Assembly (NCBI GenBank): GCA_964633445.1
Contig: CAZWFW010000031.1
Location: forward strand, 1 to 14,415
Direction of reading: 5' to 3'
Length of the DNA: 14,415 nucleotides
Source: CAZWFW01 sp964633445
GTDB lineage: Archaea; Undinarchaeota; CAZWFW01
In this document: positions 1-7,243 of the stretch, piece after piece
Position numbering within the stretch: the first letter of the stretch is position 1
How the letters are laid out: each line of letters starts with the position of its first letter
Position numbers and translations under genes: made by a program
The notes under the pieces: generated by a model
What the model saw: the letters and a program-made list of their open reading frames with translations, nothing else
Database searches by the model: none
What the model was told of the DNA's origin: nothing

Positions 1-69
1 TTCTGTTCTATGCTTACACTTATACATCTGCTTAGAAAAATGATAATAATCAAAAAGAAAAGCAACTGA
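1..69 (+). CDS. possible C-terminal tail of an upstream gene (partial)
   Basis: Frame 1 is open from the first base to a TGA at 67-69 and encodes 22 residues. It has a hydrophobic stretch followed by a lysine-rich end, as at the C-terminus of a membrane protein. An open frame this short in AT-rich DNA can be chance, so this is only a candidate. Nothing else is seen in the first 100 bases. Confidence 0.2.
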   Translation, partial: FCSMLTLIHLLRKMIIIKKKSN

Positions 70-120
70 AAATCTAGGTTTCATAACATTAATTTTAATG
101 TGCCAGAATTATTTAAAATA

Positions 121-561
121 ATGGACATTTGGAACATCCTTTCATACTACGGAGATCCCAGAATCTTAGTTTTTGTTATCCTTATAATTTTCATTTATGC
201 TTATGTAAAAAACAAGAGAAAATTGCTAGGATTTTCAAAAAGATTACTCATAATAGTTATAATAGCGACTCTATGTGCTATAGGATTAAAGCATGCTTTC
301 AAAATACCGCGACCATGCGAAGGTGAAGCATGGTGCCCGTCATCTTATTCGTTTCCCTCAACCCATGCAACGATTTCCTTCTCTTTTACAATAGCGATTC
401 TTCTTTACTCTCCAATTATGGGATTTATTCTACTGCCCATGGCCATGCTTACCTGCATCTCAAGATTGATGCTAAATCTTCACACACTACCCGATGTTTT
501 TGCGGGAGCTTTACTAGGCTCGAGTATAGCCATGCTTATATGCAGAGATGTCGAAGTATAA
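121..561 (+). CDS. PAP2-family membrane phosphatase
   Basis: This is a small integral membrane phosphatase of the PAP2 (phosphatidic acid phosphatase type 2 / undecaprenyl-diphosphatase-like) superfamily, which hydrolyses lipid-linked phosphates. All three signature motifs are present. Numbered from the GTG at 100, they are K64-x6-R71-P72, P86-S-T-H89, and S121-R122-x5-H128-x3-D132. The two histidines and the aspartate are the expected catalytic residues. Four to five hydrophobic segments surround them. Two cysteines (73 and 79) lie between motifs 1 and 2. Two starts are possible: GTG at 100 (153 aa) and ATG at 121 (146 aa). I prefer 121 because neither has a clear ribosome-binding site and an AT-rich TATA-like tract at 89-98 is well placed for a leaderless message starting near 121. 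The last 14 nt overlap the HerA-like gene, which suggests co-transcription. The natural substrate (isoprenoid or archaeal lipid phosphate) cannot be told from sequence. Confidence 0.88.
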   Translation: MDIWNILSYYGDPRILVFVILIIFIYAYVKNKRKLLGFSKRLLIIVIIATLCAIGLKHAFKIPRPCEGEAWCPSSYSFPSTHATISFSFTIAILLYSPIMGFILLPMAMLTCISRLMLNLHTLPDVFAGALLGSSIAMLICRDVEV

Positions 562-2092
562 GGCTACATCGCAAACAAAAATTAAGTTATTCATAGGATA
601 TAAAGATGGGGAGAGGTTTGAAGTTGATGCAGAAGATTTAATAACTCAAAGAACCTGTGTAATCGGGCAATCTGGATCTGGTAAAAGCTATCTTATAGGT
701 GTTATTTGCGAGGAATTGGCAAAAAATAGTTTAGGCTTTTGCGTCATAGATTTTGAGGGAGAGTACTACGGACTTAAGGAGAGGTATGGTATTCTATGGG
801 TAGGTGCTGGAAAAGATTACGAGATAAATATTGAGGAATATAAAATTGAAGAGATAGCAAATGAACTTGTAAAAAACGAAATACCTTGCATCTTCGATGT
901 TTCGGAAATTGAGTATAGAAAAGTTTTAACTAGCTTTTTTACATCAGTTTTTAACGCAGCTAGTAGGTTCAGAAACCCCTATCTGCTAATAGTTGAGGAG
1001 ACTGATAAAATAGTGCCTCAAAGTGGAGAAAGAATCAAGAAATTCGAAGAAATTGCCAGAAGAGGTAGAAAGCGTGGATTGGGTATATTAGTTGCAACTC
1101 AGAGACCTGCATTGGTCAGCAAGGATATTTTGAGTCAATGTAGTAATCAATTTGTAGGAAAGCTTGTAACCGAGCCAGATATAAAAGCTGTAACACCTTT
1201 TTTTACAAAAAGATCTTTTTTAAGAGAGTTACCGAATCTAAAACCAGGAGAGTTCTTTGCTTTAGGAACTCTAGGTAATCTAAAAATAATTGTAAGAAAG
1301 CGAGAAACTAAGCATATAGGTTACACTCCAGCACTCAAACCTAGAAAAGAAAGTATCGAAAACATAATTAGAAAACTTTGTGAAAAAAAGGTAGAAAAGG
1401 AAGTTTTTTATGTAAAACCAAATAATTTAGAGCTAAAGGAAATTGGGTTCATTAAAAAAAGAAGGATTTTAAAGAAAGAGATAGTGTATTATCCAATTTT
1501 TGAAATTAATCTAATTAGAGGAAATAAAGAGATGAGATTGTATGTTGATGGAATTCTAGGCAAACAATTCACAATAACAAAGTTAGGAAAGGTTTCTTTT
1601 AAGTATTTGTTTGACGATCTTATTGAGCTTAGCGCAAAGGAGATTAAAATATTAAAAGCAATTTATGAGCTTAGGGAGGCAAGCGCAAGGGAAATTTCAG
1701 AATATGTAGGTTTTTCCATAAGCACGGTAAGAAACGTTCTTAAAAGTTTGGAAAGTAAAGGAAAGATCGCCGTATATGAAAACAAATCTAGGAAATATTA
1801 TTTAGCTAAAAAGATTAAAATTTCTAGGATGAAAGGGGCTAAGATGGCGTTGGTAGCAAGAAAAGGTGTTATTAAGGAGAGGGTCGCTCAATCTAGAATA
1901 TCATCAGAAAACCTGAAGGAAATAATAAGAGGTTTAGGATTTAAGGGCGTTATTGGGAACATAAAGTTAATTCACTATCCTTTTTACGTAATTCGTCTAG
2001 AAGGTTGCTCAAAACCAATCATTTTGGATGGTGTTTTTCTAAAGAAGGCACCCAATTACTTAATCCAGATTCTCTTACCTTCAACAACGTAA
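548..2092 (+). CDS. HerA-like (DUF87) ATPase with C-terminal winged helix
   Basis: This is a hexameric-type P-loop ATPase of the HerA/FtsK superfamily, 514 aa. The N-terminus has a short beta-rich HAS-barrel-like segment, then Walker A G40-QSGSGK-S47. A hydrophobic Walker B ends in Glu150-Glu151, and a segment at about 170-186 (ARRGRKRG, then VATQRP) is typical of HerA proteins. Residues 361-420 look like a winged helix-turn-helix, followed by a basic tail. Similar YP-(x)n-DG segments flank the winged helix at 315-339 and 477-500. Canonical HerA works with the nuclease NurA in DNA end resection. No nurA, mre11 or rad50 lies here, and the winged helix suggests DNA binding by a different branch, so the exact role is unknown. 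The start overlaps the PAP2 gene by 14 nt and has no strong Shine-Dalgarno site. The 3' end overlaps phoU, on the opposite strand, by 37 nt. Confidence 0.85.
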   Translation: MSKYKATSQTKIKLFIGYKDGERFEVDAEDLITQRTCVIGQSGSGKSYLIGVICEELAKNSLGFCVIDFEGEYYGLKERYGILWVGAGKDYEINIEEYKIEEIANELVKNEIPCIFDVSEIEYRKVLTSFFTSVFNAASRFRNPYLLIVEETDKIVPQSGERIKKFEEIARRGRKRGLGILVATQRPALVSKDILSQCSNQFVGKLVTEPDIKAVTPFFTKRSFLRELPNLKPGEFFALGTLGNLKIIVRKRETKHIGYTPALKPRKESIENIIRKLCEKKVEKEVFYVKPNNLELKEIGFIKKRRILKKEIVYYPIFEINLIRGNKEMRLYVDGILGKQFTITKLGKVSFKYLFDDLIELSAKEIKILKAIYELREASAREISEYVGFSISTVRNVLKSLESKGKIAVYENKSRKYYLAKKIKISRMKGAKMALVARKGVIKERVAQSRISSENLKEIIRGLGFKGVIGNIKLIHYPFYVIRLEGCSKPIILDGVFLKKAPNYLIQILLPSTT

Positions 2093-2697
2093 ACAGCTCT
2101 AGCTCCGCTCTTGCAAAGTATATCCCCTATTCTCTCAATATATTTTAAAATTGTGGCAAGATTGATAAGTTCTTCAGCTCTTTCAGGGTTTTTCTTGATT
2201 TTCTCTACTATTTTATTAAACACTGTGAAATATAGCTCATCAATCTGGTTATCCCTTTCCTCAAGTTTGCTCGCAATTTTTGTATCCTTTCTCCTAAGAA
2301 TATCCATACTTAACCTAACCATCTCTTTGGCTATATCAATTCCTCTGATAACATCTACAAGCAACGTTTTCTCAACATTCTTCTTATACCTCTCAGAAAT
2401 TTCAACGCAAATATCGCAAATTCTCTCAAAATTGCTTGATATTCGCATCGCCATGGAGACCAGTCTCAAATCTTTAGCCACGGGATGGTACAATGCTAAT
2501 AACTTTAGACACTTATCCTCCACATCGAAATTCTGCAAATCAATTTTTCTTTCATTTTCCTTTATTTTTTCGGCCAACGCTACGTCCTGTGTCTCTAAAT
2601 AATTTTTTACATGATCAAGTGTCTCTATAATCACTTCCGCTTCCTTAAACAATTCCTTTTCAATTCCCTCAAGCTCCTCTATAAATTTCCTTAACAT
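2056..2697 (-). CDS. phoU: PhoU-type phosphate uptake regulator
   Basis: PhoU is a cytoplasmic helical protein that restrains Pst phosphate transport and links it to phosphate signalling. At 213 aa this has the usual length and is predicted almost fully helical. It is a tandem repeat of two three-helix bundles, each carrying the metal-cluster motif E-x3-D: Glu91-Arg-Ile-Cys-Asp95 in the first half and Glu188-Arg-Ile-Gly-Asp192 in the second. It is the last gene of the minus-strand unit, 2 nt after the pstB stop, so translation is probably coupled. No PhoR/PhoB pair is visible, so PhoU may act directly on the transporter, as is usual in archaea. Its 3' end overlaps the HerA-like gene on the other strand by 37 nt. 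Confidence 0.93.
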   Translation of the reverse strand: MLRKFIEELEGIEKELFKEAEVIIETLDHVKNYLETQDVALAEKIKENERKIDLQNFDVEDKCLKLLALYHPVAKDLRLVSMAMRISSNFERICDICVEISERYKKNVEKTLLVDVIRGIDIAKEMVRLSMDILRRKDTKIASKLEERDNQIDELYFTVFNKIVEKIKKNPERAEELINLATILKYIERIGDILCKSGARAVYVVEGKRIWIK

Positions 2698-2699
2698 TT

Positions 2700-3455
2700 T
2701 TAACCAAACCTTCCAGTTATATATGCCTCAGTTCTTGGATCCCTTGGATTCTCAAACATCCTCTTAGTTTCATTAAACTCTATCAACTGACCGTTAAGGA
2801 AGAATGCTGTATAATCACTTATTCTTGCAGCTTGCTGCATGTTATGTGTAACTATAACTATCGTATATTTTCTCTTCAGCTCTTTTATTAAATTTTCTAT
2901 TTTATCGGTTGAAATTGGATCCAAAGCTGAACAAGGCTCATCAAGCAACAGAACTTCAGGATTTACGGCTATTGCCCTTGCAATACAAAGTCTTTGCTGC
3001 TGACCGCCTGAAAGCTTTGATGCATTCTCATTCAACCTATCCTTCACCTCATACCACAAACCAGTAAGCCTAAGGCTTTCCTCAACAATTTTATTTATTC
3101 TTTCTTTATCTTTAATACCATTGATTTTTAAGCCAAATGCAACATTATCGTAGATACTCATCGGAAATGGGTTTGGCTTTTGAAAAACCATACCAATCTT
3201 CCTTCTTATTTCAACTGGGTCCACATCAGGATCATAGATATTTTTACCCTCAAAAATAACTTCACCACTAACCCTAGCATTTTCTATCAAATCAACCATT
3301 CTGTTAAGCGTTCTTATAAAGGACGTCTTGCCACAACCGCTAGGTCCTATGATCGCTGTTATAGCATTTTCCTTTATGGAAAGAGAGATATTTTTAAGAA
3401 TATACATATTACCATACCATAGATTTAGGTTCCTGACTACTATTTTTTCCTCCAT
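2700..3455 (-). CDS. pstB: phosphate ABC transporter ATP-binding protein
   Basis: This is the ATPase subunit of the PstSCAB high-affinity phosphate importer, 251 aa, full length for the family. Visible motifs are Walker A G37-PSGCGK-T44, Q-loop Gln92 (in FQKPNPFPMSIYDNV, the segment typical of PstB), ABC signature LSGGQQQR from 148, Walker B ending Asp172-Glu173, and switch His204. The start codon lies inside the last codons of pstA (16-nt overlap, different frame), and phoU follows 2 nt after the stop. It should dock on the cytoplasmic EAA loops of PstA and PstC, which in this genome are identical to each other. Identification is firm from the PstB-specific motifs and the gene order. Confidence 0.97.
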   Translation of the reverse strand: MEEKIVVRNLNLWYGNMYILKNISLSIKENAITAIIGPSGCGKTSFIRTLNRMVDLIENARVSGEVIFEGKNIYDPDVDPVEIRRKIGMVFQKPNPFPMSIYDNVAFGLKINGIKDKERINKIVEESLRLTGLWYEVKDRLNENASKLSGGQQQRLCIARAIAVNPEVLLLDEPCSALDPISTDKIENLIKELKRKYTIVIVTHNMQQAARISDYTAFFLNGQLIEFNETKRMFENPRDPRTEAYITGRFG

Positions 3456-4210
3456 AACAATTTTGTTATTATATCCAATATCAAAACCATCATTAACAAT
3501 ACTAATGCTGTTGCGTATGCATCACTAATTCTACCTTCAGTAGCCTCAAAGAATAGATTTGTCGAAAGGAAGGGAGAGGGGTTAAAAATTGATTTTGGCA
3601 TGAGATTGTTTAAGATTGCGGCTGTAAAGATTAGTGGAGCCGACTCTCCTGCAATTCTACCCATTGCTAAAATAATACCAGTCAATATTCCTCTAAAAGA
3701 GCAGGGTAAAACTACTCTGAAAATTGTTTGAAGTTTTGTTGCTCCAAGTGCTAAGCTTGCTTCCCTGTATTCTTTTGGAACAGCAAGTATTGCTTGCTCC
3801 GAAACTCGTATTAGTATAGGCAAAACCATAATAGCTAGTGTTAGTGCGCCAGAAAGTATAGAAAAACCTCCCGTCATAAACCTTAAGAAAGTAACAAAAA
3901 AAGCTAGCCCAAACAATCCATAAACTATTGAGGGTACAGAATTTAGGGTATCTATGCAAGTTCTCAAAAATGTTACGAACTTTCCCTCTTTACTATACTC
4001 AGCCAAATAAATAGCTGTTAAAACACTTATCGGTGCTGAAATTAGTAATGTTAAGGCTATGAGTAGCAAAGTTCCAATTATTGGCTCAGTATGGACATAG
4101 GTGATGCTTTTTAAACCACCAGCTAAGATGTAGAACAAAATTGAAAAGAATGATAGGCATAGCAAGAAAGTGCAAATTACCATCACTGCCTTAAACGCCT
4201 TTTCCATCAT
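3440..4210 (-). CDS. pstA: phosphate ABC transporter permease PstA
   Basis: This is one of the two membrane subunits forming the phosphate channel, 256 aa, with about six hydrophobic segments. The EAA coupling loop that binds PstB spans about residues 144-175 (VPKEYREASLALGATKLQ and onward to the LP). It is followed by GRIAGESAPLIFTA, a PstA-type ending (the PstC-type ending is GRAIGETMAVVMV). Two in-frame ATGs open the gene (MMEK). It starts 1 nt after the pstC stop and overlaps pstB by 16 nt. Bases 3666-3783 are identical to 4438-4555 in pstC at every position, third codon positions included, pointing to recent gene conversion. Confidence 0.95.
   Translation of the reverse strand: MMEKAFKAVMVICTFLLCLSFFSILFYILAGGLKSITYVHTEPIIGTLLLIALTLLISAPISVLTAIYLAEYSKEGKFVTFLRTCIDTLNSVPSIVYGLFGLAFFVTFLRFMTGGFSILSGALTLAIMVLPILIRVSEQAILAVPKEYREASLALGATKLQTIFRVVLPCSFRGILTGIILAMGRIAGESAPLIFTAAILNNLMPKSIFNPSPFLSTNLFFEATEGRISDAYATALVLLMMVLILDIITKLLWRKK
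3666..3783 (-). repeat. 118-bp segment of pstA identical to pstC
   Basis: Read base by base, 3666-3783 and 4438-4555 are the same for 118 bp, in the same orientation and reading frame, 772 bp apart. The match stops abruptly on both sides (t versus a before it, c versus a after it). It encodes PstA residues 144-182, the EAA loop and the start of the following helix. Confidence 0.97.
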
Positions 4211-4211
4211 T

Positions 4212-5069
4212 CTACTTAATTTTATTCAAAAGTAAGCATAGTGCTAAGGATATTAAAAGAAGGATTAAGCCTAGCGTAAATAAAGCGTGGTAGTGCATAC
4301 TTCCAATTGCGGCTTCTCCCATTTCAAGCAATATAGCGGAAGTTATTGGCTCTCCTGGCTTTAATATTGAAGGTATTTGAGCTACATTTCCTACAACCAT
4401 TACCACAGCCATAGTTTCTCCAATAGCTCTTCCAAAAGCTAAAATAATACCAGTCAATATTCCTCTAAAAGAGCAGGGTAAAACTACTCTGAAAATTGTT
4501 TGAAGTTTTGTTGCTCCAAGTGCTAAGCTTGCTTCCCTGTATTCTTTTGGAACAGATGAAATAGCATCGCATGCGACACTTACAATTATTGGCAAAGTCA
4601 TTATTGCCAAGGTTATTGCACCAGCAAGAATTGTTTCTCCAGATGCGAGATCAAAAGTTATTTGAACAAGCTTGACTATTACCATTAAACCGAAGAAACC
4701 GTAAACTACACTAGGTATGCCTGCAAGCAATTCCGTAATGGCTCTTATTATTGCCGCAATTTTTTTATTTGCATATTCCACCAAGTAGGTTGCAGATATG
4801 ATCCCTATACTTCCCGAAATCAAAATAGCAAGCAAGGAAACAAGTAATGAGCTTAATAGTAAAGGAATAATGCCATATTTTCCAGCAATAGGTCTCCAGG
4901 TATCTACAAAAAGCATTTCAAGGCCTTTTTCCTTTAAAAATGGCAGGCTTTCTTTAATTAAGAAAAGAATTATGAAAAAAATTGAAAATACGGAAAATAT
5001 TGTCATTAAGTTCAACAGTAACTTAAGTGCAGTTTCCTTATTTAATTGAGATATATCTAGCCTCCTCAA
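4212..5069 (-). CDS. pstC: phosphate ABC transporter permease PstC
   Basis: This is the second membrane subunit of the phosphate channel, 285 aa, with about six hydrophobic segments and the PstC-type ending GRAIGETMAVVMVVGN. The EAA loop lies at residues 173-205. The start is TTG at 5069: an in-frame TAG lies directly upstream, no ATG or GTG is near, and a strong ribosome-binding site (GAGGAGGGG on the coding strand, 5080-5088) sits 10 nt before it. The first in-frame ATG is codon 22, inside the first membrane helix. The gene overlaps the end of pstS by 32 nt. Bases 4438-4555 are identical to a stretch of pstA. Confidence 0.94.
   Translation of the reverse strand: MRRLDISQLNKETALKLLLNLMTIFSVFSIFFIILFLIKESLPFLKEKGLEMLFVDTWRPIAGKYGIIPLLLSSLLVSLLAILISGSIGIISATYLVEYANKKIAAIIRAITELLAGIPSVVYGFFGLMVIVKLVQITFDLASGETILAGAITLAIMTLPIIVSVACDAISSVPKEYREASLALGATKLQTIFRVVLPCSFRGILTGIILAFGRAIGETMAVVMVVGNVAQIPSILKPGEPITSAILLEMGEAAIGSMHYHALFTLGLILLLISLALCLLLNKIK
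4438..4555 (-). repeat. 118-bp segment of pstC identical to pstA
   Basis: This is the partner of 3666-3783: 118 identical bases encoding PstC residues 173-211. Outside these limits the two permease genes show only ordinary paralogue similarity. For example, the preceding segments share LTLAIM/ITLAIM at the protein level but differ in DNA. Confidence 0.97.
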
Positions 5070-5835
5070 CTATTCTCTGCCCCTCCTCACTCAAAACAAA
5101 ATCTATAAACTCCTTAACAATGCCTTGTGGTTGTCCATTCGTAATTAAATAAAGTTTTCTTGAAATCGGATAACTGCCATTCTTAACATTTTCTCTTGTA
5201 GGAACTACCCCATCAATTCTTAATGCTTTAACACTGTTATCAACGTAACCTAGGCCTATATATCCTATTGCATTTTTATTACCTGCAACAGCTTTCCTAA
5301 CAGCTCCATTACTTTGCTTTTGCAATGCGTTAATTGCGTAATCCTTGTCCTTCAGAACTAACTCCTTAAACGCTTTTCTTGTTCCAGATCCCTCCTCTCT
5401 TATAACTACAACAATTTCTGCATCCTCTCCGCCAACTTCCTTCCAATTTCTTATCTCCCCAGCAAATATTTTCCTAACTTGATCCAGAGTTAAATCATTA
5501 ACAGGATTTTCGGGATTAACAATTACCGCAATACCATCCAAGGCTATTGGCGTAGCGACTAAGTTGGGATAAGCCTTTCTTTCCTCCTCTGTAACCTCTC
5601 TACTCGCGGCTCCAATATCTATGGTACCCTCACCAACAAACCTTATCCCAGTACCCGACCCGCCTCCTTGAACGAAAACCATAATATCAGGATGCTTCTT
5701 CATAAACTCATCAGCTGCTTTTACCATGATTGGTTGAACAGTTGTTGAGCCAGCAATTGATATTGTTTCTTCCTTCTCGCCGACACATCCAAGTATTAAA
5801 AGTAGAATTAGAAATAAGGACACCAACAACTTCAT
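5038..5835 (-). CDS. pstS: phosphate-binding lipoprotein PstS
   Basis: This is the extracytoplasmic substrate-binding component of the phosphate importer, 265 aa. The N-terminus is a lipoprotein signal: MKLL, a leucine-rich core, then a lipobox ending L15-G16-C17, so the mature protein should be lipid-anchored at Cys17. Phosphate-binding loops of the family are visible: AGSTTVQP (28-35), GGGSGTG (57-63), and EEGSGTRKAF (147-156). The ATG overlaps the rps19 stop as ATGA (4 nt), so translation is likely coupled to ribosomal protein S19, and no separate promoter can fit. The 3' end overlaps pstC by 32 nt and contains pstC's ribosome-binding site. The usual first gene of a Pst operon is here placed behind ribosomal protein genes. 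Confidence 0.95.
   Translation of the reverse strand: MKLLVSLFLILLLILGCVGEKEETISIAGSTTVQPIMVKAADEFMKKHPDIMVFVQGGGSGTGIRFVGEGTIDIGAASREVTEEERKAYPNLVATPIALDGIAVIVNPENPVNDLTLDQVRKIFAGEIRNWKEVGGEDAEIVVVIREEGSGTRKAFKELVLKDKDYAINALQKQSNGAVRKAVAGNKNAIGYIGLGYVDNSVKALRIDGVVPTRENVKNGSYPISRKLYLITNGQPQGIVKEFIDFVLSEEGQRIVEEARYISIK
5080..5088 (-). promoter_or_regulatory. Shine-Dalgarno site for pstC
   Basis: The coding strand reads GAGGAGGGG, 10 nt before the TTG start of pstC and inside the pstS gene. It decides the start, since no ATG or GTG is available nearby and an in-frame stop lies just upstream of the TTG. Confidence 0.7.
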
Positions 5836-6224
5836 TTGATCGAAATAAACTTACTACTTCTTGTAGCACCGATGCCTGGGGCTGAATGCTCAACCTTTTT
5901 GCGTGTTAAAGCGAATTCCCCAAGATAATGACCAACCATCTCAGCCGTTATCTTCACTTTAACAAATTCTTTACCATTGTGCACTGCAACAACACTTCCT
6001 ATCATCTCAGGTAAAATGATCATATCCCTAACATGCGTCCTTATAACCTTATTTTTTCCTTTATTTTTCCTTATTTTTTCCAACAGTTTCCTTTGCTGCT
6101 CAGTTAAACCTCTCTTTAAACTCCGTCTTTGTCTTGCTGGCAATAATTCCGCAAGCTCCTCTAAGCTCATTCTCTGCAGCTCCTCAATGGTATGTCCTCT
6201 GCAAGTGAAAATTTTTCTCGGCAT
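5832..6224 (-). CDS. rps19: 30S ribosomal protein S19
   Basis: This is archaeal-type small-subunit protein S19 (uS19), 130 aa, which binds the 16S rRNA 3' domain in the head of the 30S subunit. The diagnostic C-terminal half is intact: HVRDMIILPEMIG, then VGHYLGEFALTRK and a basic GATRSSK tail. The N-terminal extension rich in Leu/Glu (EELQRMSLEELAELLPARQRR) is the archaeal/eukaryotic form. It begins in a TAATG overlap (1 nt) with the rpl2 stop and has a good GGAGG site 8 nt upstream. It ends in an ATGA overlap with pstS. Normally L22 and S3 follow; here they are replaced by the phosphate transport genes. Confidence 0.97.
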   Translation of the reverse strand: MPRKIFTCRGHTIEELQRMSLEELAELLPARQRRSLKRGLTEQQRKLLEKIRKNKGKNKVIRTHVRDMIILPEMIGSVVAVHNGKEFVKVKITAEMVGHYLGEFALTRKKVEHSAPGIGATRSSKFISIK

Positions 6225-6952
6225 TATTTCTTCCTCCTTCCAGTTCTTCTTGCAGAAATATATCCAACCTTCCTGCCAGGTGGAGCGCTTCTAGGTACTG
6301 TAGTTGGCTTACCAGGATGTTGATGCGAACCACCGCCAAATGGATGATCAACAGGATTCATTGCAACACCTCTAACTTTGGGATAATATTTATTTCTGGC
6401 TTTCATAGCATGATATTTCTTACCTGCTTTGACAAAAGGTTTATCAGTTCTGCCAGCACCTGCTACGCTACCAATTATTGCCCTACACATAGGATGAAAA
6501 GCCTTTATTATTCCTGATGGTAGTTGGACCATTACTTTTCCTTCTTCCCTTGCAACAACTCTTGCATATGTGCCTGATGCTCTAACAAGCTTGCCACCAT
6601 CTCCAGGTTTCAGTTCGATATTATAGATGAAGGTGCCCTCGGGGATATTTGCTAATGGTAATGCATTACCAATATCTATACTTGCCAGTGTCCCGTACTC
6701 AACAACGTCACCTACTTTAATTCCTTTACATGCAGGAACAACGCATCTGTATCCATCCTCAAACTTCAATTCCATTAGCGGTGCTGTTCTTCCAGGATCA
6801 TCAACCAGATCAACAACTCTAGCTCTTACAACACTATTTTTCTGTATTTTGTCAAAAGGTCTAAGTTTAGCATCCGCTTTAAATCTATGACTAGGTGCCT
6901 TGAATGTAGTACTTCCTTTTCCGCGTCTTTGGCAGATTAAATTTTTACCCAT
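6224..6952 (-). CDS. rpl2: 50S ribosomal protein L2
   Basis: This is large-subunit protein L2 (uL2), 242 aa, required for subunit joining and peptidyl transferase assembly. The family signature NPVDHPFGGGSHQHPGKP lies at about 199-216, with the conserved histidine of the peptidyl-transferase-proximal loop, followed by a very basic tail. The N-terminus (MGKNLICQRRGKGS) is of the short archaeal type. It is the first gene of the minus-strand unit. No Shine-Dalgarno site precedes the ATG. A TATA-like tract lies about 27-48 nt upstream, which fits a leaderless or short-leader message. The usual upstream partners L3, L4 and L23 are not here. Confidence 0.97.
   Translation of the reverse strand: MGKNLICQRRGKGSTTFKAPSHRFKADAKLRPFDKIQKNSVVRARVVDLVDDPGRTAPLMELKFEDGYRCVVPACKGIKVGDVVEYGTLASIDIGNALPLANIPEGTFIYNIELKPGDGGKLVRASGTYARVVAREEGKVMVQLPSGIIKAFHPMCRAIIGSVAGAGRTDKPFVKAGKKYHAMKARNKYYPKVRGVAMNPVDHPFGGGSHQHPGKPTTVPRSAPPGRKVGYISARRTGRRKK
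6233..6237 (-). promoter_or_regulatory. Shine-Dalgarno site for rps19
   Basis: The coding strand reads GGAGG, 8 nt before the S19 ATG and inside the last codons of rpl2. It supports the start and coupled translation. Confidence 0.65.
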
Positions 6953-6978
6953 TTTTAAGTAACTACTTAGACAAACTA

Positions 6979-6999
6979 CTATATAATTACTATATATAA
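6979..6999 (-). promoter_or_regulatory. TATA-box region of the rpl2-rps19-pst-phoU unit
   Basis: On the minus strand this reads TTATATATAG and then TTATATAG, two overlapping archaeal TATA-like boxes. The nearer one is centred about 31 nt before the L2 ATG. With a start about 25 nt downstream of the box, the message would be leaderless or nearly so, matching the absence of a Shine-Dalgarno site. It is the only plausible promoter seen for all seven genes. Confidence 0.55.
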
Positions 7000-7142
7000 T
7001 GTATACTTTAGATTATGCAAATTAAAACATCAGAATTTAAAATTTAAAATCTCTCCAAAAAAATAATGAGAGGGTACTCTACGCTATTTCTATAAAAATG
7101 TCGCTAAGAGGATCACCAGTTTCAATCGGTGGGTGAATTAGG

Positions 7143-7152
7143 GAGATGGGTG
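7143..7152 (+). repeat. 10-bp direct repeat, copy 1
   Basis: The sequence gagatgggtg occurs here and at 7234-7243, 91 bp apart. Both copies can pair with the single complementary segment 7201-7208. Confidence 0.8.
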
Positions 7153-7233
7153 CATATTATCTTTTTCAGGTACCAAGTCCCCTGTACAAGGAAAATGTGC
7201 CACCCGTCAAAAGACCTCCGCTTTGAGGAAGGT

Positions 7234-7243
7234 GAGATGGGTG
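7234..7243 (+). repeat. 10-bp direct repeat, copy 2
   Basis: This is the second copy of gagatgggtg. It forms the 3' arm of the alternative hairpin closing 7201-7243. Confidence 0.8.

Noticed and set aside
2111..2602. 163-residue plus-strand reading frame
   Set aside because: It is antisense to phoU; its Ser/Leu/Ile-rich sequence is what the reverse of a helical charged protein gives.
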